Positions 53,833 to 62,309 of a stretch of 64,000 bases of DNA are shown here, in pieces; position 1 is the first letter of the stretch; the number at the start of each line of letters is the position of its first letter. The DNA is from Luteolibacter arcticus. GTDB taxonomy: Bacteria > Verrucomicrobiota > Verrucomicrobiia > Verrucomicrobiales > Akkermansiaceae. The notes under the pieces were generated by a model. That model did no database searches. It had not been told where the DNA came from and was given only the letters and a program-made list of their open reading frames with translations. The position numbers and the translations under genes are program-made. The stretch lies in contig NZ_JAPDDT010000020.1 in NCBI RefSeq assembly GCF_025950235.1, positions 1 through 64,000 of the forward strand. Direction: 5' to 3'.

Positions 53833-56244
53833 ATGCACATGGATATTCAACCCCTCCTTACTAATCGGGGCCTCGCCTCGCTTGCCCGCCGGATTTTCCT
53901 GGCGGCGCTGTTCTTTCTGGGCTTTGCCGCCAGCCCGGCGGAGGCGCAGGATATCGAAGGCAAAAAAGTCTCGGAGGTGGCTATCAGCTACAACGGTGCG
54001 GCGGGGATCGATGAGGCGCGTTTGCGCAACTTCATCTCGACCCGTGCCGGCGAGACCTATCGCAGCGAGAAGATCGATGGCGATATCAAGTCGCTCTACG
54101 AATCCGGTCTGGTCAACGACGTCCGCGTGCTGGCCGAGCCGGCCGGCGAGTCGGTGAAGGTGATTTTCGAGGTCGCCACCCGCGGCCAGATCGTGGCGGT
54201 CGGCTTCACCGGCAACACGGTATTCAGCGACACCAAGCTCGCGAAGGAGACCAAGCTCAAGGTTGGCGGCGCGCTCAGCGACGACGCGATCCTGAGCGCC
54301 CGCCGGAATCTGGAAGCCTACTACCGCGGCTACGGCTACCCAGACGTGAGCATCTCCCACCGCACCCAGGCGAGCGAGTCCGGTACCGGCGAGGACCTGA
54401 TCTTCATCATCGACGAAGGCGGCAAGAACGAGATCCGCGACATCCGCTTCGAGGGCAACACCGTTTACGACAGTCGCACCCTGCGCAAGCAGATGAAGGT
54501 GAAGGAAAAGGGCTTCTTCTCGTGGATCAGCAAGTCCGGCCGCTTCGAGGTCGACCAGCTCGATACCGACCTCGAGGCCGTCCTCGACTACTACCGCAGC
54601 CACGGCTACCTGCGCGCCAGCAGCCCCGGCGTTCGCCGCGATCCGGTCGGTGATGGCCGCGTCGATCTGGTCATCCCGATCAATGAAGGTGCGAAGTACA
54701 CCGTGGCCGGCGTCGGCTTCGGCCGCATGACCGTCTTCAAGCCCGAGGAACTCTACCCGGCGCTCTCGCTCAACGGCGGCGACGGCTACTCCTCCAAGAA
54801 GATGCGGGACGACATCAAGATGATCCGCAGCTACTACGGCTCCCGCGGCTACGCCGATGCGACCGTGACCCCGGACATCCGCGATGCCGGTCCGAACCAG
54901 GTCAACATCGTCTACCGCATCACCGAAGGCTCCCGCTACCGCGTCGGCCGCGTGAACATCGGCGGCAACACCAAGACCCAGGACAAGGTCATCCGCCGTG
55001 AAATGCCGCTCAAGCCCGGCGACTGGTTCAACTCGGTGGAACTCGACACGGCCAAGGCCCGCCTTGAGAACCTGCAGTATTTCAACAGCGTCCAAGTGGA
55101 CTCCAGCGACGGCCGTGGCGGCTACCGCGACATCGACGTGCTGGTGGACGAGCGCCGCACCGGCTCGATCAGCGCGGGTATCGGCTTCAGCTCGATCGAC
55201 AGCATCGTGGGCTTCATCAATCTGGAGCAGACGAACTTCGACATCATGAACCCATGGGCGTTCACGGGTGCTGGCCAGCGCTTCGGCATGAACCTCCGCC
55301 TCGGCTCCGAGCGCACCGACTTCAGCGTCTCGCTGGTCGAGCCTTGGTTCATGGACAAGCAGCTCGCGCTTGGCGGCGAACTCTTCTACAAGGACTCGCA
55401 ATACTACTCCGACTTCTACGAGCAGACGAATGCCGGTGCCGCGATGTTCGTCCGCAAGCCGCTGGGTGAAAAATCCTACGTGAAGCTGGAATACCGCCTC
55501 GAGAACGTCGAGATCGAGACCGAGTCGTCCGTCCAGACGCTCACCAATGCCTACCTCACGAACAATCCGACCTTCCCGGTCAGCCCGGCCAATCCTTACC
55601 CGCGCCCCTCGCTGCTCGATGAAAACGGCGACTTCGTTCGCAGCGCGCTCGGCCTGAATTACGTTTACGACAGCCGCGACGCGGTCATCGAGACCCGCAG
55701 CGGCGAGAAGCTCGACATCGGCCTGCAGTTTGCCGGTTCGGTCCTCGGTGGCGACGTGGATATCTTCGCGCTCTCCCTTCAGGGCCAGAAGTATTGGAAC
55801 CTGGCTTGGGACTCGATCCTCTCCCTCAACGGCGAACTTGCCTTCGTCGATTCCACTAGCGACGAGGTGCCGATCTTCGACCGCCTCTTCCTCGGTGGTG
55901 GCCGCACCCTTCGCGGCTTTGAGTTCCGCGACGTGGGTCCCCGCGATGTGGTGACCGGCGAAGTGGTGGGTGGCCAGTCGCTCGGCTTCCTCTCCGCGGA
56001 ATACACCATCCCGGTGATCGACAACGTCCGCGCGGCGGTCTTCTACGACCTCGGCTTCGTCAACGACGGCGCCTGGGATCCAAGCCCGAGCGACCTCTAC
56101 CACGACTTCGGTGTCGGCGTCCGCCTCAAGCTCCCGATCAGCCCGGTGCCGATTGCGCTCGACTACGCGGTGCCAATCGACAGCCCGGATCCCGTCGCGG
56201 ACAAGGGTGGTCAGTTCAACTTCTATCTGAACTACCAGTATTGA
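53833..56244 (+). CDS. bamA: BamA outer-membrane protein assembly factor
   Basis: An 803-residue Omp85 protein, the central subunit of the machine that inserts beta-barrel proteins into the outer membrane. A signal peptide (about 18-39, ending PAEAQ) is followed by five POTRA repeats (about 45-440; recurring GNTVFSDTKL, GNTVYDSRTL, GGNTKTQDKV) and the C-terminal barrel (about 450-803). Barrel motifs include LFLGGGRTLRGFEFRDVGP (the conserved L6 RGF) and the terminal strand FNFYLNYQY. ATG 53833 and ATG 53839 are both possible. It is monocistronic with a strong terminator, and it confirms a diderm cell envelope. Confidence 0.96.
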   Translation: MHMDIQPLLTNRGLASLARRIFLAALFFLGFAASPAEAQDIEGKKVSEVAISYNGAAGIDEARLRNFISTRAGETYRSEKIDGDIKSLYESGLVNDVRVLAEPAGESVKVIFEVATRGQIVAVGFTGNTVFSDTKLAKETKLKVGGALSDDAILSARRNLEAYYRGYGYPDVSISHRTQASESGTGEDLIFIIDEGGKNEIRDIRFEGNTVYDSRTLRKQMKVKEKGFFSWISKSGRFEVDQLDTDLEAVLDYYRSHGYLRASSPGVRRDPVGDGRVDLVIPINEGAKYTVAGVGFGRMTVFKPEELYPALSLNGGDGYSSKKMRDDIKMIRSYYGSRGYADATVTPDIRDAGPNQVNIVYRITEGSRYRVGRVNIGGNTKTQDKVIRREMPLKPGDWFNSVELDTAKARLENLQYFNSVQVDSSDGRGGYRDIDVLVDERRTGSISAGIGFSSIDSIVGFINLEQTNFDIMNPWAFTGAGQRFGMNLRLGSERTDFSVSLVEPWFMDKQLALGGELFYKDSQYYSDFYEQTNAGAAMFVRKPLGEKSYVKLEYRLENVEIETESSVQTLTNAYLTNNPTFPVSPANPYPRPSLLDENGDFVRSALGLNYVYDSRDAVIETRSGEKLDIGLQFAGSVLGGDVDIFALSLQGQKYWNLAWDSILSLNGELAFVDSTSDEVPIFDRLFLGGGRTLRGFEFRDVGPRDVVTGEVVGGQSLGFLSAEYTIPVIDNVRAAVFYDLGFVNDGAWDPSPSDLYHDFGVGVRLKLPISPVPIALDYAVPIDSPDPVADKGGQFNFYLNYQY

Positions 56245-56278
56245 GCTGGGCTTAACTCGCTAAGACGAACTTCAGAAA

Positions 56279-56308
56279 AGGCCGGGGGAGACCCCGGCCT
56301 CTTTTTTA
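56279..56308 (+). terminator. terminator of bamA
   Basis: A perfect 9-bp GC-rich stem (56279-56287 with 56292-56300), loop GAGA, then a run of T. Confidence 0.92.
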
Positions 56309-56346
56309 TAGCCTGGGTCCGGTCGGTTGGAGCGGCTCGCCTACAG

Positions 56347-56661
56347 GGTATGTAGTCCCGGCTTCAGCCCAATGCCTTTAAGGATTGGACGCTCGGAGCG
56401 AGAACCGAGGATCAGGTTGGGATTGATTTCCCGCGGATTGCGCGGATAGCACGGATGGAGAAAGTAGCACCGGGAGCAATAGCCGGGAGCTTGAAGGCAT
56501 CTGGTTCGATATTTTCAATATCTCTTATTATCAGCGATATCCGCGTAATCCGCGGTGATGCTTTTTTCCAGTCCTTAAAGGCATTGGGCTTCAGCCGGGC
56601 TGAACGAGGATGAGAGCCTGCATTTCCAGCGTGTCCGGCTGAAGCCGGGACTACATACAAC
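56347..56661. repeat. nested palindromic repeat region between bamA and ygfZ
   Basis: No gene is visible between 56245 and 56685. Outer arms: 56347-56390 carries TGTAGTCCCGGCTTCAGCC followed by CAATGCCTTTAAGGATTGGA. The complement of its second part appears at about 56570-56602, and the complement of its first part at about 56632-56661. Inside lies a copy (56428-56559) of the CCGCGGAT/ACGCGGA palindrome that flanks the GxxExxY gene, here with only about 73 bases between arms and no gene. Confidence 0.8.
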
Positions 56662-56685
56662 TTGGATCGTGGCTGCTGAGGCGGA

Positions 56686-57522
56686 TCACACCATGCCGAG
56701 CACGCGGGCCGTGGTGCCGAGCCCGGTGATGTAAAGTTCGCTGGCTTCGAAGGCGGACTTCTCCAGGTAGCCGAGCGCGGCGTGGAGGCCGCTTTCGTTC
56801 GGCCATGGGGCGACGCTGGTCAGCGTCCCGGCCGCTTTGCCGTCTCGTTCCAAGGTGGAGCCCGGCGGTGTGTCGGGATCGACCAGGAATGCGGCGAGGC
56901 GGCGGTTCACTTTGCCGGCGGTCTTAAGGCGGGAAAGCACCTCTTGGCCGATGTAGCAGCCCTTGTGGTAGCAGATCGAGGTCCGGTCGAGGGCGGCCTC
57001 GGGTGGGAGCATGCCGGGGGTGAGTTCGGCGCCCCATTTCGGGAGGCGGGCTTGGATGCGGCGGGTTTCGGCTTCGGCTTCGGTGAGGATTTCCAGTTCC
57101 GGCAGCGTCGTGCCTGCGGGCAGCCAGAGGTCGAAGCCGTCCTCGGCGATGCGCCTGGCGTGGCGGACGAAGCCGCCATCGATGGCGGGCGGCTCGATGG
57201 CATCGACGACGTGGACGAGCTGCCAGTCCGCCGAGATGTCGTGGATTTCGGCGTCGTCGGCGATCAGGTAGCGGCCGAGACGGGCCTCGAGTTCCTCGCG
57301 TTGTTCGGCGGGGCCTTCAACCCATGGGGAATCGTCAGCGCCGCGGAAAACGTGGACGAACGCCTGCAGGCGACCCTTCGCGTCAGTCACGCAGGAAGGC
57401 AGCGCCGTCTCACCGAGGTCGCGGGCGTCCTGGGTGAGTTGGCCGTTGAGATAGCGCACGGCATCCGGCCCGCGGAAGGCGAGCAGGCAGCGCGATTCCG
57501 GGGCAAGGCTGCGGAGCTTCAC
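56686..57522 (-). CDS. ygfZ: YgfZ/GcvT-family folate-binding protein (Fe-S cluster maintenance)
   Basis: A 278-residue protein of the YgfZ (IBA57) branch of the GcvT fold, which uses folate in the assembly or repair of certain Fe-S enzymes. The signature KGCYIGQEVLSRLKTAGKVNRRL is complete, including the conserved Cys. The start is GTG 57522, overlapping the upstream stop (GTGA), so translation is coupled to the dehydrogenase gene. The N-terminal part (FRGPDAVRYLNGQLTQD) is typical. Confidence 0.92.
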   Translation of the reverse strand: MKLRSLAPESRCLLAFRGPDAVRYLNGQLTQDARDLGETALPSCVTDAKGRLQAFVHVFRGADDSPWVEGPAEQREELEARLGRYLIADDAEIHDISADWQLVHVVDAIEPPAIDGGFVRHARRIAEDGFDLWLPAGTTLPELEILTEAEAETRRIQARLPKWGAELTPGMLPPEAALDRTSICYHKGCYIGQEVLSRLKTAGKVNRRLAAFLVDPDTPPGSTLERDGKAAGTLTSVAPWPNESGLHAALGYLEKSAFEASELYITGLGTTARVLGMV

Positions 57523-58358
57523 GGCTGGACGTAAGGAGCGGCGAGGGCCGAGTAATCGCGGTCGGCAAGGCCCTGGTCACAGAGTTCCTGCATGCGCTGC
57601 GAGACGGTGCGGATCGCCGGGGTTTCAAGTCCGGCCTCGGCGGCGAGGTCGAGGACGTAGCGGCTGTCCTTGAGCATGTTGGAGAGCGAGAAATGGGTGT
57701 CGAACTCGCCCTTGGCCATGGTGGGCAGCTTCATCGACGCGAGCACCGAACCACAGGCGTTGAGGGAAACGGCATGGGTCAGTGCCTCCGGGGAGATGCC
57801 ATGGCGGGTGGCGGTCGCCAGCGATTCAGCCAAGGCCTGCACGGTGCAGGCGGAGATCAAGTTGGTGACCAGCTTCATCACCGTGGCGGTGCCAGCCGCG
57901 CCGCAGCGCAGCACGGACTTCGCGGTGTGCAGGAGCACCGGCTCCACGCGGTCGATCAGCTCGTCCGGGCCGCCGGCGTAGTAAACCAGCGCTCCTCCCG
58001 CGGCGGCCTCGCGGCTGCCGGTGAACGGGCAATCGAGAAAACCGATGCCGCGGGCGGCGCATTCGTCGGCCAGCCAACGGGTGGTCGGCAGATCGACGGT
58101 GGCGTGATTCACCAGCACCCGCTCGCGGGCCGGGGCGGCGAAAACCCGGGCTGCGACTTCGCGCACGGCGGGCGCGTCCTTCAGGTAGAGGAGCACCAGA
58201 TCGGCGTCGGCGACGGCGTCTTCCACGCTGGCGGCTTCGTCCGGCAGCCCTTTCGGGGTGCGGTTCCAAGTCTTCACGCGGGCCGCTTTGGCCAGATGCG
58301 AGGCGGCACGGGAACCAATGATGCCGAGGCCGAGAACGGCGATGGTGTCGAAACTCAT
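57519..58358 (-). CDS. beta-hydroxyacid dehydrogenase-family NAD(P)-dependent oxidoreductase
   Basis: A 279-residue protein with an N-terminal Rossmann fold (AVLGLGIIGSR), the substrate motif DCPFTGSREAAAGG and the catalytic Lys in GTATVMKLVTNLI, as in 3-hydroxyisobutyrate dehydrogenases, tartronate semialdehyde reductases and glyoxylate/succinic-semialdehyde reductases. The nucleotide preference is probably NADP, because the residues after the second strand are TWNRTPKG, without an acidic residue. The exact substrate is unknown. Both neighbours overlap by 4 bases, so the three genes form one coupled unit. Confidence 0.9.
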   Translation of the reverse strand: MSFDTIAVLGLGIIGSRAASHLAKAARVKTWNRTPKGLPDEAASVEDAVADADLVLLYLKDAPAVREVAARVFAAPARERVLVNHATVDLPTTRWLADECAARGIGFLDCPFTGSREAAAGGALVYYAGGPDELIDRVEPVLLHTAKSVLRCGAAGTATVMKLVTNLISACTVQALAESLATATRHGISPEALTHAVSLNACGSVLASMKLPTMAKGEFDTHFSLSNMLKDSRYVLDLAAEAGLETPAIRTVSQRMQELCDQGLADRDYSALAAPYVQP

Positions 58359-59194
58359 GGCCCTTCGTCGCGCCGGAGGGCGAGCTCGGCAAGCTTCGCC
58401 GCCTGCTTGGTGATCTCGGCGACCTTGGACTGGGTCACTTGTTCGCCCTCGGCGACCGTCATCTCGGTCCGCAGTCCGGCGAAGAGGTCGCGCATTTCCA
58501 AGTAGGTGGGGCGCTCGGAAATCCGCGGATTCAGGCTGCCAACCACCGCCGAGTAGTAGTCGGCGATGTCCTCACGCATCACGTGCTTGGCGCGCTCCGG
58601 GCTGAACTGGGCTTGCACCGCGGAGGAGGAAACCTGCAGCGCCCGGATCCAGCCGCCCATCGAGATCAGGTGGGCGAGGTCGGCATCGCGGAGGGCGACG
58701 AGTTCCAGCTCGACGTCCTTCTGGGTGTCGCGAAGTTCCATTTTGAGCTGGGCGATATCCTGCTTGCGGGCGCTTTCCAGCAAGCTGGCGGCGTGGCGGT
58801 TCACCCGTTCGCCCGCTCCGAGGGCCTTCCCGTAGCGGGTCATGTCGGCGGCCAGCTTCTCAACCTTGCCCAATTCTCCGGCTTGAACCACCAGGAAGCC
58901 GTCGGCGATCAGGAACCCGAGTTCCACCGCGAGATCGGCACGGTCCAGCGGGGTGGTCGCCGGGGTTTCGCGCTGGAATTTCAGGAACGGCAGCGGGGCA
59001 AGTGCCTCCAGAGATTCGAAGATCTTGGCGATGGACGGGGCGGTGAACTCGTTGATGGCGAGTTCCTCACGGACATGGGCATCTTCCAGGAGGTCGGCCG
59101 GGATTTCCGGCTTCTCCGCTTGTTGGGCGGTCACGGGCAGACAGGCCAGCAGAGCCCCGAGGGCGGCGGCAAACGTCGGGCGGGAAAGGATCAC
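58355..59194 (-). CDS. secreted helical protein of unknown function
   Basis: A 279-residue protein from GTG 59194, chosen because it starts a signal peptide (MILSRPTFAAALGALLACLPVTAQQ); the frame further out to 59359 is without protein character. The mature protein is mostly helical and charged with long amphipathic stretches (AQLKMELRDTQKDVELELVALRDA). No family is recognised. It is the first gene of a unit with the dehydrogenase and ygfZ (ATGA overlap), divergent from the glycosyltransferase. Confidence 0.72.
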   Translation of the reverse strand: MILSRPTFAAALGALLACLPVTAQQAEKPEIPADLLEDAHVREELAINEFTAPSIAKIFESLEALAPLPFLKFQRETPATTPLDRADLAVELGFLIADGFLVVQAGELGKVEKLAADMTRYGKALGAGERVNRHAASLLESARKQDIAQLKMELRDTQKDVELELVALRDADLAHLISMGGWIRALQVSSSAVQAQFSPERAKHVMREDIADYYSAVVGSLNPRISERPTYLEMRDLFAGLRTEMTVAEGEQVTQSKVAEITKQAAKLAELALRRDEGP

Positions 59195-59370
59195 GGAAGA
59201 AATGCTGCCACCGGACTGTATTTCCCGCAACCGGCAATGCGGAGCCGGCCTAACAAGGTTGGCGAGTTCCCGGCTTGACTTGGGGGCGGGGGCATGTTGG
59301 CCTCCGGCCGCCCGGATTGCCTCTATTTCAAGCGCTTGGCGACGCCGCGTCTCATCCAATACCCGAGCTC

Positions 59371-60879
59371 ATGGAACTCTCTTCACCTCTTTGGTACGCT
59401 TCCTACGTTCTTGTCCTGATCGGCCTCGCCGGTTACGGCTTCCATCGCCTGTGCATCGTTTACCTCTATGCGAAGCACGCCCGGAACAAGCCGGAGCCCA
59501 AGGAGTTGTTCAAGGATCTCCCGCTGGTGACCATCCAGCTCCCCGTGTTCAACGAGATGCATGTGGTGGATCGCCTGCTGGAGTCCGTCTCCAAGCTCGA
59601 TTACCCGCAAGACAAGCTCCAGATCCAGGTGCTGGATGACTCGACCGACGAGACCACCGAGATCTGCCGTCTCGGCGTGGAACGGCTTCGCGCCCAAGGC
59701 TTCGACGCGGAGATGATCCACCGCACCGACCGCACCGGCTACAAGGCCGGAGCGCTGGAACACGGCACCAAGTTCGCCAAGGGCGAGCTGCTTTTCATCC
59801 TGGACGCCGATTTCGTCCCGAATCCGGACGTGCTCCAGAAGACGGTGCACTACTTCACCGACGAGAAGATCGGCATGATCCAGACCCGCTGGGGTCACCT
59901 GAACCGCACCTTCAACGTGCTGACCCGCATCCAGGCGATGTTCCTGGACGGTCACCTGGAGCTCGAGCAGACCGCCCGCAACCGCAGCGGCCGCTTCTTC
60001 ACCTTCAACGGCACCGCCGGTATCTGGCGGAAGGGCTGCATCGCCGACGCCGGTGGTTGGGAGCACGACACGCTCACCGAGGACATGGACCTCAGCTACC
60101 GCGCCCAGCTCAAGGGCTGGCGCTTCATTTTCCTCAACGACGTGGAAACCCCGGCCGAGCTGCCGGTGGACATGGACGGATTCAAGAGCCAGCAGCACCG
60201 CTGGACCAAGGGCTCGATCCAGGTGTGCAAGAAGGTCCTGCCGGCGATCTGGAAGTCGAAGGTGCCGCTCTACATCAAGATGGAAGCCACGGCGCACCTG
60301 ACGTCGAACTTCGCCTACCTGATGCTGATCTGCCTGTGCTTCTTGATCTACCCGAACCAGCACGCGGCCCCGAACTTCGGCCCCATGACGTATTACATCG
60401 TCAATATCCCGATCTTCTTCTTCGCGTCCGTCTCGGTGATCGTCTTCTACGTGACCGCCCAGAAGGCGCTCCGTCCGCACACCTGGTGGAAGGAGCTTCC
60501 CTACCTGCCGCTGTTGCTCGCGCTGGGCATCGGGATGTCGATCAACAATGCCAAGGCGGTGATCGAGGCGATCTTCAACCACCAGACCGGCTTCGTCCGC
60601 ACGCCGAAATACGGCATCGGCCAGAAGGCCAAGGGCGACTGGAAGAAGAGCAGCTACAAGGCGATGAAGACCCTCACGCCGGTGGTCGAGCTGTTGTTCG
60701 GCTTCTTCTTCCTGTTTGTGGTGGTCGAAGCCGCGATGCAGAGCCGTGTGGCCTCGGCAATTCTTCTCCTTCCCTTCCCGATCGGTTTCTTCTACACTTC
60801 GCTATCGTCATTGGCACGCTTGCTGCCCTCCGGTCGCGTAGCCTTGGACTCCACTGCTGACAACTCCAAGGAAAACTAG
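59371..60879 (+). CDS. family 2 glycosyltransferase (cellulose synthase-like, membrane)
   Basis: A 502-residue processive-type GT2 from ATG 59371 (MELSSPLWYASYVLVLIGLAG). It has one N-terminal transmembrane helix, a cytoplasmic catalytic domain with the D, D, D, QxxRW set (VLDDSTDETTE; ILDADFVP; TEDMDLSYRA; QQHRW), and four or five C-terminal helices. It resembles cellulose synthase-like and beta-mannan/glucan synthases but has no PilZ domain. Close relatives are often annotated as glucosyltransferases making exopolysaccharide or glycolipid. It is followed 8 bases later by an L,D-transpeptidase gene, so a role in envelope polysaccharide is likely. Confidence 0.9.
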   Translation: MELSSPLWYASYVLVLIGLAGYGFHRLCIVYLYAKHARNKPEPKELFKDLPLVTIQLPVFNEMHVVDRLLESVSKLDYPQDKLQIQVLDDSTDETTEICRLGVERLRAQGFDAEMIHRTDRTGYKAGALEHGTKFAKGELLFILDADFVPNPDVLQKTVHYFTDEKIGMIQTRWGHLNRTFNVLTRIQAMFLDGHLELEQTARNRSGRFFTFNGTAGIWRKGCIADAGGWEHDTLTEDMDLSYRAQLKGWRFIFLNDVETPAELPVDMDGFKSQQHRWTKGSIQVCKKVLPAIWKSKVPLYIKMEATAHLTSNFAYLMLICLCFLIYPNQHAAPNFGPMTYYIVNIPIFFFASVSVIVFYVTAQKALRPHTWWKELPYLPLLLALGIGMSINNAKAVIEAIFNHQTGFVRTPKYGIGQKAKGDWKKSSYKAMKTLTPVVELLFGFFFLFVVVEAAMQSRVASAILLLPFPIGFFYTSLSSLARLLPSGRVALDSTADNSKEN

Positions 60880-60887
60880 AAGCACCC

Positions 60888-61514
60888 ATGATCCGGCGAA
60901 TTCTCCGTACCGGCTTACTCATCGCATTATCCCTTCCCGCGGCATTCACCCTCACCAGTTGCGGGGGCGGGAAGGACCAGCGAAATCAAATGATCGTCAG
61001 CGTGACCGACCAGCGCATGCTGCTCGTCCACGATGGCAAACCCGTCAAATCCTACCCGATTTCGACTTCCAAGTTCGGGATCGGTTCGGAGCGCAACAGC
61101 AACCGCACCCCGCTGGGGCGCTTGGAAGTTGCCCGCAAGATCGGTGACGGCGCTCCGACAGGCATGGTTTTCAAGAGCCGCCGCCCCACCGGCGAGGTTC
61201 TCAAGCCGAATGCTCCCGGCCGCGACCCGATCGTCAGCCGCATCATGTGGCTGCACGGTACGGAAACCCACAACCGCAATACCTACGGGCGCTGCGTGTA
61301 CATCCACGGCACCCCAGAGGAGTGGCGGCTGGGGAGTCCGGCGTCCTACGGCTGCATCCGGATGGGCATGAAAGACGTGGTCGATCTTTACGACCGCATC
61401 GGCGAGGGAGCTGAGGTCCGGATCATGCGCGGATCGCTGCTCGATACCTGGGCCGGCCAGGAATACGTCCGCAAGCACTCATCCGAACAATTGCTGGGTG
61501 TGGCTAAAAGGTAG
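60888..61514 (+). CDS. L,D-transpeptidase (YkuD) lipoprotein
   Basis: A 208-residue protein with a lipoprotein signal (FTLTSC, lipidated Cys 25) and a YkuD domain: VSVTDQRMLLVHDGK at the start, the His motif IHGTPEEW (His 140) and the catalytic Cys in SYGCIRM (Cys 156). It should form 3-3 peptidoglycan cross-links or attach lipoprotein to the wall, or cleave such bonds. It lies 8 bases after the glycosyltransferase gene and is probably co-transcribed. Confidence 0.9.
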   Translation: MIRRILRTGLLIALSLPAAFTLTSCGGGKDQRNQMIVSVTDQRMLLVHDGKPVKSYPISTSKFGIGSERNSNRTPLGRLEVARKIGDGAPTGMVFKSRRPTGEVLKPNAPGRDPIVSRIMWLHGTETHNRNTYGRCVYIHGTPEEWRLGSPASYGCIRMGMKDVVDLYDRIGEGAEVRIMRGSLLDTWAGQEYVRKHSSEQLLGVAKR

Positions 61515-61541
61515 ATTCTGGATTCCACCCGAGACACAAGC

Positions 61542-61569
61542 TTGACAGGAGAGGTTCGATTCCTACATT
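61542..61569 (+). promoter_or_regulatory. promoter of rpsT
   Basis: TTGACA (61542-61547) and TACATT (61564-61569), spacing 16, about 52 bases before the rpsT start. Confidence 0.6.
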
Positions 61570-61621
61570 GCCGCCCCCGCGCGACCCGGATCGCGCATCA
61601 ACCGTCCGAACTTTTCCGAAA

Positions 61622-61885
61622 ATGGCTAATCACAAGTCCGCCCTCAAGCGCGTCCGTCAGACCAAGGTCCGCACCGAGCGCAATCGCGCCCGTAAGCAGA
61701 CCATCAAGACGCTCCGCAAGAAGACCCTCGCCGCCGTCGCCGCCTCCGACAAGCCGGTCGCCGGTCAGTCGCTCTCGGAGTTCTCCTCCGCTGTGGACAA
61801 GGCCGCCAAGAAGGGCCTGATTCACAAGAACAAGGCCGCCAACCTCAAGAGCAAGGCTGCGAAGGCGCTGGCCACGCTCGGCTGA
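61622..61885 (+). CDS. rpsT: 30S ribosomal protein S20
   Basis: An 87-residue, very basic helical protein matching S20: MANHKSALKRVRQTKVRTERN at the N-terminus and GLIHKNKAANLKSKAAKAL at the C-terminus. ATG 61622 is the family start; the frame upstream to 61568 is untranslated leader. It binds 16S rRNA in the small subunit. It has its own promoter and a terminator. Confidence 0.96.
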   Translation: MANHKSALKRVRQTKVRTERNRARKQTIKTLRKKTLAAVAASDKPVAGQSLSEFSSAVDKAAKKGLIHKNKAANLKSKAAKALATLG

Positions 61886-61914
61886 AACTTTCTACCGGAC
61901 GGTTTTGAAATCTT

Positions 61915-61951
61915 GAAGCGGCTCCGGGCTCCGGTGCCGCTTCTGTTTTTT
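61915..61951 (+). terminator. terminator of rpsT
   Basis: A hairpin GAAGCGGC-T-CCGG-GCT-CCGG-T-GCCGCTTC (61915-61943), then a T run at 61946-61951. It ends only about 9 bases before the next start codon, so it may attenuate rather than fully separate the two genes. Confidence 0.82.
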
Positions 61952-61959
61952 GAAGGCCT

Positions 61960-62196
61960 ATGGCTACTCCAACCCCGGATCCCGATTCACGCGAAGCGAA
62001 AGCTGCCCGGATCGCCGCCAACCCCGCTTCCTACAAGGTTTGCGAGGGCTGCGACTCGATCGTCGGCAGCGGCGTCGTCCTCTGCCCGAACTGTCACAGC
62101 TACCGCTTCGACGCCACGCCGGAGAGCGTCCGTCGCCAGGCTTTGGCGCTCGGATCGCGTGAACAAACCTCGGTCACGGCAGGGGATTTGAGCTGA
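61960..62196 (+). CDS. small zinc-ribbon protein
   Basis: A 78-residue protein with one zinc-ribbon motif, CEGCDSIVGSGVVLCPNCHSYRF (two CXXC pairs, about residues 28-45). The ends are hydrophilic and without other motifs. It follows rpsT directly and is in the size range of ribosomal L32, but the Cys spacing and surrounding sequence do not fit L32. It could bind zinc and act in nucleic-acid or protein binding; no family is recognised with confidence. Confidence 0.75.
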   Translation: MATPTPDPDSREAKAARIAANPASYKVCEGCDSIVGSGVVLCPNCHSYRFDATPESVRRQALALGSREQTSVTAGDLS

Positions 62197-62309
62197 GTTT
62201 GAAAGATTTCGAAAAAAATTGCCACTTTCCGGGAACAAATTCGCCTTTCCTGTGTTCTCAGATGAGGTTAAACGACCAACGGATTCCATACCAACCACCA
62301 CAGCCATCC

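Noticed and set aside
53740..56103. 787-codon open frame antisense to bamA
   Set aside because: Same reason: high-GC shadow of BamA with Ala/Val/Asp/Glu-rich filler composition and no domain.
61960..62196. Ribosomal protein L32 (rpmF) next to rpsT
   Set aside because: Size and zinc ribbon are suggestive, but the N-terminus lacks the L32 basic motif and the Cys spacing and context differ, so it is called a zinc-ribbon protein only.
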